A DNA stretch of 64,000 nucleotides from Nymphaea colorata (lineage: Eukaryota; Streptophyta; Magnoliopsida; Nymphaeales; Nymphaeaceae): positions 19,096,081 to 19,160,080 of the forward strand of contig NC_045147.1 of assembly GCF_008831285.2 (NCBI RefSeq), given 5' to 3'. The notes under the pieces are model-generated. The model was not told the DNA's origin and did no database searches. It saw only the letters and a program-made list of their open reading frames with translations. Positions 1-13,354 of this stretch are shown here, piece by piece (the stretch's first letter is position 1; each line of letters starts with the position of its first letter). The translations under genes were made by a program, and so were the position numbers.

Positions 1-1019
1 AATTCAATTGAAATTATTTCTTGACAATGTCACACAAGTGCCGTTGCAAAGAAAAGAAATGAGTAGACACGCTTGCTTAAGATTACCTGAACCAATTAAT
101 TTTGAGATATATATATATATATGTTGTATCTTAAGGATGAATTTACCGATCCTAATAAAGCATAATAATTACCTCGATTGCACTATAAGTTGGAGAAAGT
201 TAAATTAAGAAGAAATAGGACATGGAGGCGCTCACCTTATACCAACCCCATGTACGAAGGAATCTTTAGAATATAGTAAAAAGGAAAACTACCTACTCCC
301 CGATCTTTAATAACTAGACAATTAAATGCATTTAAAAAGCTGACGATTGTTGGCACCAGTTGAAGGAGCGCCAACATTCATTTTATTCTTCTTTTTTTTA
401 AAAAAAAAAAATTGTTCAGTTATTCACAATGAGCAAAATACGTCTGAGAGATTAGCAATGATAGAAACAGTTCGCTATTTAATTTTGACTCTATTTTGAA
501 CAACTAATTTAGTTGTTGGATCTGCACTGAAATCAGTCCCGCAAGATCGTTGATGGATCTTCAAATGATCAAATATTTTCAGGAACTATTTCTAGATTTT
601 AATTATGTGGCACTCATGATTTTTCAAAGCTAATCAAATGATAACTGATAGGGCAAGTTAAATCATATAATAAAGGTAAATATTGAGGGTGTGTTTGGAT
701 GACATCTTTACTCGGCATTTTTAAAACAGAGTAAATAACTTGCCTTTTCCCCTTAAGTTTTTTTTTTTTTTTAAATGTTGTCTTGAGTGTGTCATCCAAA
801 CGCTTTTGGTGGGAAACTAATTAAACATTTAAGTTTTAATAAAATTTTATTTTTACATTTTTTTAAAGGTGTCGTCTGAAAGCTACCTTAAACTCTTTCA
901 TTTTATTTATTTTAATTTCAACTCATCTTCTTAATCTCAAATCCAATGTTGTAAGGAAAGGTCTAGGGCTCGACATCCTTATATTGTAAAATGTATTTTT
1001 TTCTTTAGAATATGGCTAA

Positions 1020-1145
1020 GGCCTGTCAAGTAGGGTACCTGATACCCGGTTAAAAAAAAAAAGGCATTGGGTCAGCCCGACAAGTTATCGGGCAACTCGG
1101 GTGGGCTAGCCCGGGTGGAGCTGATTAAGCTCGGGTTGGTTCAAT
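1020..1145. repeat. Short G/C-rich block of reiterated cgggt/cccga words
   Basis: Within an otherwise AT-rich stretch, this segment repeats words such as cccggt, cccgac, atcgggca, ctcgggt and gcccgggt, several of them in inverted orientation. It is followed by a long T/A-rich run. It looks like a decayed repeat or mobile-element fragment, similar in character to the gctcgag-rich tract near 25.1 kb. No protein or terminal repeats can be seen, so the class is unknown. Confidence 0.4.
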
Positions 1146-2281
1146 AATTTTTTTTTAATATATATTTTATTGATTTTTATATATAATTATAATATTTTAT
1201 TATAATTAATTAGATTTATATATTATTTGATACTAAAATATATATTATTAATTTAATCGAGTCAAACTCAAGTTTGGGTTTTAAGCGTAGTACCGTGGTG
1301 TCCAACCAAGCAATTTCTTACAAAGGGTACTCATTAAAAAAATAATAATAAAATGATTAAGGGGCATAAGGCAACTAATTAAAAACACACAGTATATAAA
1401 TATATAAATGATTGAAAATATGAAAAGAACTACAATTTGTAAAGGCAAATGCCTGTCCATGCCGCTCCACCGTCCAACGTACAGATATAAAGATTCATGC
1501 TCTGCCAAATAATAAGCTCAGATGTGATTGCCTCTTTGTCCTAAGTCATGTCATTCCGATCCTTATCTCTTCTTTTTCATTTTAAAAACCATTGTTTCTC
1601 TCTTGTTATTCGGTGGTCAATTCACTTCTATTGTCGTCCATGCCAGAGTCTGAGATCAGAAAAAACTTGTTCAAATTCTTCAGATAGAAGTCATGTCAAA
1701 TCACCTTCAGTTAGAAGAATATACAATTTGAACATCTATTATGTTTTTATGATAACATTAGCTATATTAATGATGTATGTTTTTGGGTAAGCTCTCGTCG
1801 TCAATGCTTAAAATAATGAGTAATTTCAAGTAGTCAAGATCGCAAGTTCAGTTTGGAAAGAGAATTGACAGATGACGACGATAACAGAAGGATCAAAAGT
1901 ACGCAGCTGCTGGAACTTTCGTGCACGCAATGCCAAAGCCATAGAGTCAAACCGTCCATTGACTCCAAAACTATAAGACAAGTTAATGAAAGGAAGAAAA
2001 AAAGTCTTCTTTCTTTTAACAGGAAATGTCCTGAGAGGCATACTATAATCGGTGAGCGGACCTTGTGATCAGTTTGATTTTTATGGGTATTATTCATTTA
2101 CATTGCAAACGGTCGCACTATGACACTCTAGTTAGTAGATGTACCACCGTCTGTTTTAAGTCCTCAAGAAATCTTAGACTTTAGAGCAAGAAATGACAGG
2201 AGAGTTTCGACTCTTCTTTAGGGGTGGCTTTGCTCACCCTAAAATCAAGTGTGATATGTGTTCTTTATTAAGAAATATTTT

Positions 2282-2408
2282 TTAATATATCATTAATGAT
2301 ATATCAAATGTAGGTCAAGTAAAAAAAAGACCAATTAAGCGCGTTTAATATATCATTAATGATATATCAAATGTAGGTCAAATCGAAAAAGATACCAATT
2401 AAGCGCGC
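2282..2408 (+). repeat. Two-copy tandem repeat of about 62-65 bp carrying a 20-bp palindrome
   Basis: Two adjacent copies (about 2282-2343 and 2344-2408) share the perfect palindrome atatatcattaatgatatat, then aaatgtaggtcaa, an A-rich stretch, and ccaattaagcgcg. The copies differ by a few substitutions and small indels in the A-rich part, so the duplication is fairly recent. No gene is associated with it. Confidence 0.8.
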
Positions 2409-3726
2409 GTTTGTTTACCTTGGATTTCATATCATGGAGATTTAATAGTTTGGACACATAATAGGGATTCAGATCCTCATTTTCAGACTGTTTGTTTAAA
2501 TAATGGGCCCCGTATGGATTTCAGATCAGTTGTTTGCTATTATTCTAAGCAAAGAAGAAGAGTGGAAGTATGACAGCTCGGTTTGAAGTCGATGGTGAGA
2601 AATAGATTCTCCAAATTTCAAGTATTTTTGCTGTACTAAATCGGAAACCCAATTTGAGTTTTCATGTGTTTTTATTATCCCACAGTTTTTAACATGTTTT
2701 TAGCTTATCCTGATCTGAGATCACAAAAAAATCATAACTTGAACGTTAGGATAACTTGAAAGCAGTGCTTTCTGCTTCCATGAAACTGAGATATAAGTTC
2801 TTGATTTTTTTAAAAATCTTAATGAGGCAAATTATTGAACGTTAGGATAACTTGAAAAGAATAGTTTGGCTTTTTGAATTGACAAGGATACATATTAGTT
2901 ATCAATGTCTGCCATATAGATGCACATTTTGGGGAAATTTTGGATTTTGGGATTACTTTTTGCTTATAATTTAGAGGACAACTTTTGTAAAAAATTTTTA
3001 AATAAAATCTGTAGTTTTCATAAAAAGAAAATAAATGTTTGAAAGCAGACCTATGTAACTTAAGAAACAGAACAAGTTATTTCATTTTCTAAATATTGCA
3101 TTATTTTTCATCCAACATTTTTTTTTTTTGGGCCCTCTCAATTTAACAGTTTTTATGAAAAATAGTGTAGCTCTTATTAGAAAAAACTTTAAAGGGCAAT
3201 CCCTTTAAAAGTAGGGCCCAAAAATATATTGGATTTTAGTGTGCCAGTTATGTGCTATGTATATGGATCTTAATCATATGATCAGTTTAAAAAAATCCCT
3301 CAAACGTTACCATGTCAGAAGTAATCATAATAGTCTTGAAAACAATACTTGTGACATATTAATATTATGATTACAGTATATTTTATGAAATAATAATATG
3401 GTGAACAACAACATTTTTCTATTTTCTAAAATAGAAAATTAAAACGATGTCGTAATGGTTGTGACCAGATCCGTTAATTGCTAATGCTCGGATAGAAAGA
3501 TCCGACGGATAATCATCAGGAACCGATTTATCGTCCAAATCCAGTATCCGTTCGGCGAGCTGAGCCGTAAATAAGGAAATCGTAGAGGGCATGAGGAGAA
3601 TTTGACAGGACGAAATTATCCAGTGTCCAGTTGAGACAGGAAAGTTGGCGCTTTCTTGGCACACTTCCGCCACGACGCGAACGCGACCAGACCATTATCA
3701 CCGACGGCTGAGCAGCGGTCACCCTG

Positions 3727-6700
3727 ATGGCGACCACCACCCTCTGCGGACCTTCGCCGGAATCGGCCTTGTCATCCGGCCGCAAGTTTCCCACTCCGGC
3801 GGCCACTGTTCCTTTCCAGGTGTCTCTCTCTTCTCCCTCCTTTCCTCTCTCTCTCTCTTTCTGTGCGATTTTGCGAACCGTTCGAGTATGTCCTTGCTTC
3901 CTGCATTCCGTCTCTTCCTCTCTGTCTCTCAAGTCTCAACCCAATGCCATTAGTTCTCTATGTTTTCCTGCACGATTATGAGTGTGGAATGCATTGCAAG
4001 CTTATCTGAAGGAATGAATTGGTTCTGTGTCGATCTTGTTTCCTTTCCTTTTCTCCTGAAGTCTTAGTTTAGTTTTTTATGTGATCCTGATAGCTGTTGC
4101 CACGTATTGGAGATTTTTTATGGAAGTTACTGCAGAAAAAGAAAAAACCAAGTCCCCAGTCCCCTGGATGCCATCTGCCAACTTAAGCATAAAATGTAGA
4201 GGGATGCACGAGCGCTGCCCGTTGCCCATGTAAACAAGAAAGGGGGCATACTTTATCGGATGATAAAAACCTACATTGAGTCCTCATTAAAATGAAAAAG
4301 CTACACGAACGAACACATTACTGGTGAAGGATACCGGTTTTATCATGATTTGTTGGCTTGGTGGAAATTTGTACTCCTTGGGAACTGCCGACCTTTTACT
4401 AACAAGAGGCAGGTTATGCTGTTCAAAGGTTGCGGCAGGCTGGATTATTCTACTTCACTCTGAATGTCTGGCATGACCTTTTATCTACTTCGTGGACAAG
4501 CTATTCATGGTTACTTCTTTTGGTATTCCGTGTGGCTAGAAATCTAGTCTCAGTTTCATGCTTCCTTGCTGTCCTGCTTAATTGATGAAATCTTTCTATG
4601 GAATCATATGCTTGAACTTTCATGCACATTCGATGTAGTAATTTCTTAAGTTTCTTTCTTTAACTCGAGGGTTCAATAACAATCCAATTTTCCATTCTTA
4701 AATTGAACATAGGTTGTTATTTTAGGTAATATTTTATTCAATAACGTATATGATTTTCTCTACCAATTTCATTTCATTTTGTCTTATTTTCACGGTTGGA
4801 AGGGGTTAATACTTAAAATTAAACACAAACCACAGATGAGGAGACCCTTCCATGCAATGATATCCATAAGTTCCTCCAAGCACTTCAGTTTATCGTCTTT
4901 TATATTTCTTTCCTACCATCGGTTGTGCAAATTAGTTCTAACTCTCGTTCTTCGCTTAAACAGTCTATGCTAAAATGTCCCCTTGCAAGCTTGCCTGGGT
5001 CGGGCGTTTTCCATCAGAATGCTGTGAACCTCAGCAGTCATTTCTGTGGATTTTCGAAATATCAAAAAATTCTATTTCAGAGGCCACTTAGAGATCATGG
5101 ATTTGGGAGTGGATATGTGGCCTCAAATGTTCTACCAAAATATCATGCTTCAGAGAATATAGAAGCACCTCCACCATTGGAAGGCAAAGTTCCTGAAGAA
5201 ACATCGCCTCTTGGATCTGGTCGGTAAAACTCTTTCGTTAAACTAGATCTCTTGAATGCTCAGTTTTTAAAGGATTCTGACATCTATTGGATCTCCAGTA
5301 TGCTACTTTATTTTGTCTTCTGTAGTTTCTGACTTTCTGTAAATGTCTATATTTGTCGACAAAGAAATGTGGTAGCTTAACTAATGTCCTCTTTGTTTCT
5401 AATTTGTCTATGTGATTGGTCTTTACATTGTTAGTCGATAGTTCATTACTTTATTTTGCAAGAGTGGAAATTACTTTCTGAGGTCTAAAGAACGAGATGC
5501 ATTTCTAAACACTATCGGGAATATTCTACTGAATGTTGTCTTGGACCTTTTAGTTTCCTTAGATAAGACGTACTTTGTTTTTTCTACTCCATTAAAAAAT
5601 TAACAGTTGTTTTGACTTGTGGTATCTATGCTCTGTCGGTCAGCTTGCATCTAAAATTGTCCTTGTTACCGAGGAGCACCTCATGTAGACATTTCAAACC
5701 ATAGTGCTTATTTTCTTAGGGAGCCTTTGGTATATTCAATTCTAACATGGTTCTCTTATACGACGTTAAATATTGAAATATAATATATTTGATTTTCTTG
5801 TACAACTTGATTACGCTTTTTGCCTGCAAATAGCAGTTTTAGAAAATGGCAAAGGTATCAAAGCATATGGAGAGATAATTGTTTCCAGCGAATGGCATCA
5901 TCACAAATGGACTTCCGTCATGTCTCAAAAGAACATGCATCTTTAATTCTGTAACAGATTGTTAAAAAATAAAGAAAACAGTGTGACAATGTGATGAAAT
6001 ATGTTGTTTTTTTTTTTTTGGATCATAAAGGCTCACAAAGTCCAAATAGTCTTGTGTGTAACTACTTTTGAGATATCATTTGTCCATAGTTTGTGATTAG
6101 CTGCATGCCGCAGAAAGCCTTAATCGCTCTGCACCCTATACAAATAATATTTTTGGAACTGTCTACAAAAAGTAGATATTTTCATACTCATTTGACTTTG
6201 ACGTCACATTTTCATGCGCGCAAAGGATCAGGCATGGACTATATGAAGTTGTATATGGGATTTTCAATTATATTTCATTCGGTTTAGTTTCTTTTCCTTT
6301 TTTCATGCATTTTGCTGTCAATTATGGTCAATGGTTGTCAATAGCCATTTACTTTTTCACCTGTTGAGTATTCTCTTTCTGTTTTTGGATTTTTTATATT
6401 TTTCTGGAGGTGTTTGTATCTTGAAATTTTGTATTTCTTGTTGTCTAGCATATGTGGTCTAATTGCATTTTGATTTCTTTCTTCCTTTTCATTTTTGATG
6501 TAACTGATTTTCTAGGTTCATCTTCGTACAAGTTCATTTTTCCTTATAACACTTTCCGATCTTACTGGTACTTGGATGTAAAGCTCTTTTATTTTTTTAT
6601 ATACTATTGAATTTCTCATTTTTTTTTATTTTGCCTCTTTTATTCTTATTCTCTTTTCCTGGAATTTCTTAACAAAATTCCAATGTTCTTTTATCTATAG

Positions 6701-9700
6701 CAAGTTAAAATGAGACTGTTTTATGTTCAGCACATTTTGGATTACCAACAAGTAAAACGGGTGTGCTAGCACAAATAATTGTCTTCATATTATCATGGTT
6801 TGCGCATTTTCTACCCATAGGGAGAAAGAAAAGTACAACCACTATCACCAGATCACATGGTATGTCATATGTATCATGGTTAAAAACCCTAGTGAATATT
6901 GATGACTAGATTAAACATAGTTATATTCTCAATTTTTCTTTTTTGCAGGAGTACATAGCACTGATGGCCTTTCTTCCAACTCTAGAGATATCTATGCCAT
7001 GGAAGTTGGATGTTCAGAAGATTTACAAGTTTTGGATGGCCCGAGTAGTAGCGCACCATCCCTTTGCATTGCAGTTATTGGGGCAACTGGTGAGCTAGCC
7101 AGAAACAAAGTCTTCCCAGCACTGTTTGCTTTATATTACAGTGGATATCTCCCGAAGGTAGAACTGCAAGTTTTATACTGAATGTAAATGATTCTTTCCA
7201 AGCTTATCGGAAAAAGAAAAAAATTCTTCTATCCAAAATAAATTTGATTTGAGTGTTCGAGAATTATTTTTAAGTGCTATAGTATAATTTTTTTTCAGAA
7301 ATTTTGGTTCTAACATAGCTTTATTACTGATGTCCCTGGGATTTCATGCTGAATGTCCATTCAGGATATCGCCATTTGCATTCCAACCATCGCATGTCAC
7401 TTAGAAGTCTGCTCAGGATGTCAGGAATCCATTTCCAAAGGCAGAACCAAAACATTGTGGGGGAAAGAACTATGATATTACATGAAAATGGTAGTTTCTG
7501 TTATTTCATGTCTATACTACCAGGGCTGTCCTGTCCGACACTTGTACATATTATGTAAGCTATCGAGGAAATGATAGTAAACCTTTATGCAAAGTATACA
7601 AAATCTGTGATACATTTCAATACATCTAATCCATTTCTTTTGAATAAATGCTATTAAAATGAAAAAGAGAGGTTGGCAAGATATGAAGCATATGCATTCA
7701 TGTGGATAGTGTGCAAAACTAGTAGTTATTCGTAATTCTTCCCTTTATTTAGAGTCTCAGACACTCAATACGAGTAATATGGTCTCTTTGACTTAAAGTT
7801 CATGTATGGGTCATTTTGTGGCGCTTGAACCTAATATCATGTCACTATATAGTGACAAATAGCAGGAGGTATAAGGATGCTATGTATCATGTATTGCTGC
7901 TCTATCTTCTGAAAATACCTGTTCTAACTTCTAAGGAACATATCGTTATTGTGGTAGCCTATTTGATTTTTTTGTGAGGTTGAACTGTTGCTGTCTTGCT
8001 AAAAAACCAATCACACTCAATTGGTGTGAAATAAAAAGAACGATGCTGCTGAACATCCAAGCACATCCTGTTGGTCTGAAAGAAAAGATTAACCGCACAA
8101 CCATTACATCCTAAAGTTTATTGTAGGTAGAGTTTGAGAACCTCGTGAAGCCATAACATTGATGTTTTTTTTTAAAGTGATGTATCTTTTCTTCAATCCA
8201 TCTCTTGTTTGCAAGAAGAGATTCCTGAAAAGAGAGAAATATAAACATATCTGGACAGAAGGAAAGAAAGATTACCTCGAATTTACTCTGTTCTAGTGGT
8301 CGCTATGTCTCATGGACATCCAAGAAGGAGACACAAGTAGCTGAAATTTTGTAGATTTTGTGGTCGAGTGTGCCCATGTGACGGTTGGAGCTCTAGTTTA
8401 CGGACTTCATGTTTTCCCAATCATCACAAGCTTTCATTTTACTGAAAGGTGGAAGAAAGCAACTTCCAGTTAAAGGCATCACCCTTTTGTTCAACTTCAT
8501 GTCAATATAGACATCAGCTGAGTGGCTTAAAGTTAAGTCTGTAATACCTCAAAATGCTCACCTAATTTAGACTCAAACTTGAACTGATTGCAAAAGCCTA
8601 GCAGGGAAGATTGTGAAATCAGCTAGTGGCGAGTAAGAATGCCTCACAATTGAACATCTAACTCCAACCATAAAGCCGAAGTTGTAAGATCTTGTGATTA
8701 TAAGTTGAAGCCATCTCCTAGGCAAATGGTATGTCTGCTAGTCATCCTCTTGGAGACTGGATCTCTTAGTTGTTGCACATCTATATTTCCATCTTACTGA
8801 TCTGTATGGTCATTACTGTTATTCTACTTTTTTATTTGAAGAACAGAAGTTGGATTAGAGAAATGTTAGTTCTGTGAGTACTTCATAGACATATCTATTC
8901 TTTTGTTTAAAGCTGCCCTTTCTTCCATCTGTCAGCTTAATGGTGTGTCATTCATGTGTCTTACCTTCCGAAACTTTTGTAATGGCTGCAGAATGTGGGA
9001 ATATTTGGCTATTCTCGTAAGAATTTGACAGATGAAGATCTAAGGTCCATAATTGCAGGAACACTGACTTGTCGAGTTGATCACGAGTATGAATTCTTGG
9101 ATATCTACCTTTGGCCTTTACTGTGGTCTTTCTGAACGTCACTTGCCATATGTCTAGGCTTCTTCCTGGACAGCAATGTTATATCAGCAGCTCAGCTCCA
9201 TGTTTTCTCCCCATTCTTGTTACTTTTGTTGACAAAATATGACTGTCAAATATTTTCTGCTTCAAATGATCACTCCCTTCCAACTTCAAAAGAGTTTGTG
9301 AAGTAGCAACTCTTGATTTTTCCTGTTAAAATCTGCAGAAAAGAGCAAGAATGTGCATGTCTTATCCTCTGTTCTTAAATTTTCCAGGGAAGGTTGTGAA
9401 AACAAAACAGATGCTTTTCTTAATCAAACTTATCATATTAATGGTGGGTTTGACAATAAAGATGGGATGGCTAAACTTAACGCCCGTATGCAAAAGATCG
9501 AGGTGAGCATAAGGCCATTTTTTTACCACTTGGAATCTTGTGTTAACTCGACAGAGCTTCATGTTTTTTCTTGAAAGAGTACATTTATTTATCTCACTGG
9601 TTACTATAATCTTTTTCCAGTTGACTTCCCATTATGTGTAATTTTCCTGGATATTTCTTTTTAGGGTCACTCAGAAGCCAATCGAATATTTTATCTTTCT

Positions 9701-11577
9701 GTTCCACAAGAGGCACTTCTGGATGTTGCGTCATCACTGGCTGAGAAAGCACAAAGTAGAAGAGGCTGGAACAGGATCATAATTGAGAAACCTTTTGGGT
9801 TTGATCTACTCTCTTCTTTTAGGTTGACACAAGCCCTTCTCTCGAAATTTGAAGAGAAGCAGATTTACAGGTTTAGATTTATTGGCTTTTTGTGATATTT
9901 TCTTTCTAGCAGGACACTTTTTGGATACTCTGACGACTGCCTTTCCTAACCCATTTCAGGATTGATCACCTTCTAGGGAGAAATATTATTGAGAATCTCA
10001 CTGTTCTGAGGTTCTCTAATCTTGTTTTTGAGCCACTATGGAGTCGCAGTTACATACGCAATGTGCAGGTATGACCTCATGTCTTAAAAACATAAAATAC
10101 TGGCATTTTAGGGCATCCCTTAATAAGATCTATGCTGACTGATTGCCACAGGTTATCCTTTCTGAAGATTGGGGGATGGAATCAAGAGGAAGGTAAAGAC
10201 TAAGTACTATCAACTTTATGAATAGTCGTATGACATTCTAATTGTAATTGTCAAAGTTTTTAAACATTCTTCAAGGCTATGCAGCCTTCAACCATGTCAA
10301 GAGACCATTTTTGTTGCTGCATGTGAAAGAAGAACACAGAGCCTTATCAACTATTTTGCTTAATTCTTTTCATTTGTCAGATATTTTGATGTGCCAAATG
10401 GTTATGGGATCATAAGGGACATCGTACATAGTCATATTTTGCAAACAATTGCTTTGTTTGCCATGGAACCTCCTGTGAGCCTTGATGGTGAAGACATTAG
10501 AAATGAAAAGGTGCAGATCCTGTTTGCTGCATTACTTAAAGTTTTATTTCACACTATGGATGCATAGAGAGCTCTGTTTTCTTCCATGCAGGTGAAAGTT
10601 CTCAGGTCCATCAGAAAATTGGAGCTTGATGACATTGTTTTGGGCCAGTATAAATCTGGTGGTGAAGATAAAGCGGATGTGTACTTGAACACCCTTACTC
10701 CAACATTTTTTGCTGCTGCCTTGTACATTGACAATGCACGGTGGGATGGGGTACCATTTTTAATCAAAGCTGGCATGGGACTCATCAAGCACAGGCATGA
10801 CTATGTTTTGCTTTTCAATCACCAATTCTTCTGTTAGATCCATCATCATATGTACAATGTGCTGCTTTTCATGAGACTTTTGTCCTCCTAGGGATGAAGT
10901 TGAATATGAAGTTTCTGTTTGATTGTTTTGACCATCCTGATAGCAAGACCATCATTCTTTGGTGCCATTTTCATTTCTCTAATTTGTATTGCAGAGTGGA
11001 GATAAGGATCCAATTTCGCCACGTTCCAGGAAATCTTTATCGTGAAAGGATTGGGCAGAATATCGATCTTGCAACAAATGAGCTTATTCTGCGGGATGCT
11101 CCTGATGAAGCCATTCTTGTGAAAGTGAACAATAAAGTTCCTGGATTGGAGATACAGCTAGATGCATCAGAACTGAATTTGCTTTATAAGGATAAGTATG
11201 CTTTTTATCACGGGCTCATTGTCTTCCAAAACTATCATTCTTGGAAATACCTTTTAAGTTGGAAATCCTAGAGCATTGTTCGGATTTATCTTATGCTAAG
11301 TGTTCTCTTCAACTTCAATAAGGAATTCTTATGTTTTAGGTATGATATTGAAGTGCCTGACTCCTACGAGCATCTTCTGTTGGATGTAATTGATGGAGAT
11401 AGCCATCTTTTCATGCGAAGCGACGAGTTAGCTACTGCATGGAATATACTTACCCCTGTTCTGGATGAGATTGACCAAAAGAGATTACTGCCGGAGTTAT
11501 ACGAGTTTGGTGGCAGAGGACCTGTTGGAGCGTACTACCTTGGTGCAAAACATGGAGTTCGCTGGGCTGATGAATAA
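3727..11577 (+). CDS. G6PD4: Plastidic glucose-6-phosphate dehydrogenase-like protein, G6PD4 (probably inactive) type
   Basis: G6PD normally oxidises glucose-6-phosphate with NADP in the oxidative pentose phosphate pathway; the G6PD4 class is regarded as catalytically inactive. Coding exons read as 3727-3819, 4964-5219, 6949-7157, 8992-9086, 9388-9502, 9665-9870, 9960-10068, 10152-10192, 10381-10510, 10592-10794, 10995-11195, 11340-11577, giving 631 residues. Residues 1 to about 120 are a Ser-rich plastid transit region. The nucleotide-binding motif is GATGELAR (161-168) where active enzymes have GASGDLAK. EKPFG is at 297-301. The substrate motif reads RIDHLLGRN (325-333) instead of RIDHYLGKE, so the catalytic-region lysine is arginine. 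The C-terminal half matches the family throughout, ending in an [17 protein letters not shown]-type tail. Phases agree at every junction. The intron after exon 10 begins with GC. In Arabidopsis, G6PD4 is reported to act as a partner redirecting G6PD1 to peroxisomes; the same role here is inference. Confidence 0.93.
10795..10994 (+). other. G6PD4: GC-AG intron in the G6PD4-like gene
   Basis: Exon 10 must end ...AAG CAC AG and exon 11 must begin A GTG GAG to keep the conserved KHRVEI reading. The bases after AG are GCATGA, so the donor is GC rather than GT; the acceptor is a normal ttgcag. No GT lies close enough to restore the frame. Reading through the intron meets a stop by 10837. Confidence 0.75.
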
Positions 11578-11879
11578 GTGCGACGGCGTCATTGTAAATT
11601 TTCAGACACCCTCTTCAGCATTCACCATGACACATGCCGCCGAGGCCTTTGTTGGTGATCGTATATGTTTTTCACAGGAAACTGGACACTTGCATTTTCC
11701 GATTCGATATGTTAAAGGGATTTGTCTGAGCAAGACTGGCTGATTAAGCAAGCAGCAAAGATAATAACTTTGTACATTTTTTTAATTTTATAAACTCCTC
11801 TTTCATAGCTGAATGAAGCTTCATCAGACTTAAAAATTTGTGTAGTATATTTACTAAAAATGTAAGGTAAATGGCCCAA

Positions 11880-12010
11880 AGTATGTTGGCATAGTGGAGT
11901 AAGTCCTTGGCTCAGCTGTTACACAGACGGCCATGGTTCAACTTCTATGGCTCTAACAAAGGGACTAATTGCGGGTTACCCTTTCTTTGAACCTTGTCAA
12001 TGATAAACTT
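11880..12010 (+). mobile_element. SINE-like fragment with tRNA-type internal promoter boxes
   Basis: TGGCATAGTGG at 11887-11897 fits a tRNA/SINE A box (TGGCNNAGTGG). GGTTCAACTTC at 11935-11945 fits a B box (GGTTCRANNCC) with minor mismatch. The spacing of about 48 bases is that of a tRNA gene. The sequence does not fold as an intact tRNA by eye. The downstream end, tail and target duplication could not be fixed, so the end coordinate is a guess. Confidence 0.4.
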
Positions 12011-13274
12011 ACACATATGAACTGAGTTTCATTTGAGTCACTGAGAACAAGGGAGAGGTATGGAAAGGATAAAGTAATGAAATAAAAAGTCATTGCTAGT
12101 AACGACTTGTCACGATCCATATAGAATCCATGTCTTGGACGGTCTACATAAGCCAAGGCATATATAGACCCTGAAGGGGTTACCAGCCAAAAGGATTTTA
12201 TGACTGTGGGCGGCTGACAAATTTTTTCAAACCAGGTGCAGTTTCCTTCTGTAATAAATCGAAAAGAAACACTGTAAGGCAGTGGCCGGCTTCCCTTGAG
12301 AATACTACGTTCCAGGTTTGAATTTGGTCTTAACCGGCATACTATTAAAAGAACCACACTGGGTCATACAACAATGGCTGGGGCTAGAATTGTCCATCCC
12401 TTTCTTATCCATGCTTTTATATTGAAAACTTATGAACCTCGGTTATAACGTGTTTAGAAGAAGGTATGTTATAAAATTTCTTCAAAAATGGAGTTTGCTC
12501 CAATCATACCCAACTGATTGGCACCTCAACAAATCCATCTAAATTTATTAAACTCACAAGAGGTATGCCCTCCAATATAAGGAAGACATAAAACATAACT
12601 TGGCACCTTAAATCGGATGGCTGAACTGGTTGCAAGACGTCGGCTTACTAAGAAGAGTAAGAAGAAAGGTTAGAGAAAGAAGAAAAAATTGGAAAAAATA
12701 TGTATCTGTTTTCTCCTCCCAAAATCATTATGTAACTGCTATTTACACTTAATATTAATTACTGAAGAGAGAAAGGTGGTTTATGCATTCTATGTTAAAG
12801 GTCCACAAAATTTTACCTATAAAGGATCTGCACCTGGTAAGGTGGGTTGGCATAAAGCTTCAAAATTGAAGCAGGCTTACATTGCATGCCTAGGCAGCGC
12901 AATATCTTTCACTGTAAACCCCAGCAGATTCAGAGATCTTTCGAGTGAGCAATAGAGGAAAAGTGGAAAACTAATGGGTTTTATGCTAGAACAGCCTGAA
13001 CGGGATATGTAGAATGAACATGCACGTTTATAATGAAGTGGTCTAATTGATCACAACTCGAACCATCCTTCGTAAAAAAGAAAATCATTTAACCTACTTT
13101 TTCGCACGTAGCTTTTAACCTCTTCTTTCTCCCATTAAAGTGGAAAATAGTTCTTTCCACTATGAAAGGAAGATGTTGATGTACCCTACTATTTATGACG
13201 AATATTGGGAAAGAAGAAAGGCCAACTTTAGTGATTTGAAATGAAGATGATGCATCCTTTCAAGAAGCTGACAA

Positions 13275-13354
13275 GCCTGTGAGATCCCACCATGATGCAA
13301 CTCTTTGTGCCTGTGAGATCCCACCATGATGCAACTCTTTGTGCCTGTGAGATC
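13275..13354 (+). repeat. 34-bp tandem repeat, 2.3 copies
   Basis: The unit starts gcctgtgagatcccaccatg and ends ctctttgt. Perfect copies occupy 13275-13308 and 13309-13342, and a third partial copy (gcctgtgagatc) runs to 13354. Identity between copies suggests a recent slippage or duplication. It is intergenic. Confidence 0.9.

Larger units (their letters stand above)
1..3726. other. AT-rich intergenic region upstream of the G6PD4-like gene
   Basis: I see no coding region here. All open frames are short, lack family resemblance and contain low-complexity AT stretches. The region holds a G/C-rich block of overlapping cgggt/cccga words near 1020-1140, a duplicated 62-65 base segment at 2282-2408 (listed separately), and the promoter and leader of the gene starting at 3727. 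The DNA becomes GC-rich from about 3480, as expected close to a plant transcription start. Confidence 0.7.

Noticed and set aside
3528-3932. Minus-strand open frame of 134 codons
   Set aside because: It is antisense to the first exon and leader of the G6PD4-like gene. Its Arg/Glu-rich part comes from a CT-rich plus strand.
11965-12357. Minus-strand open frame of 130 codons in the intergenic region
   Set aside because: No family resemblance, no supporting neighbouring exons, and it overlaps the SINE-like flank.
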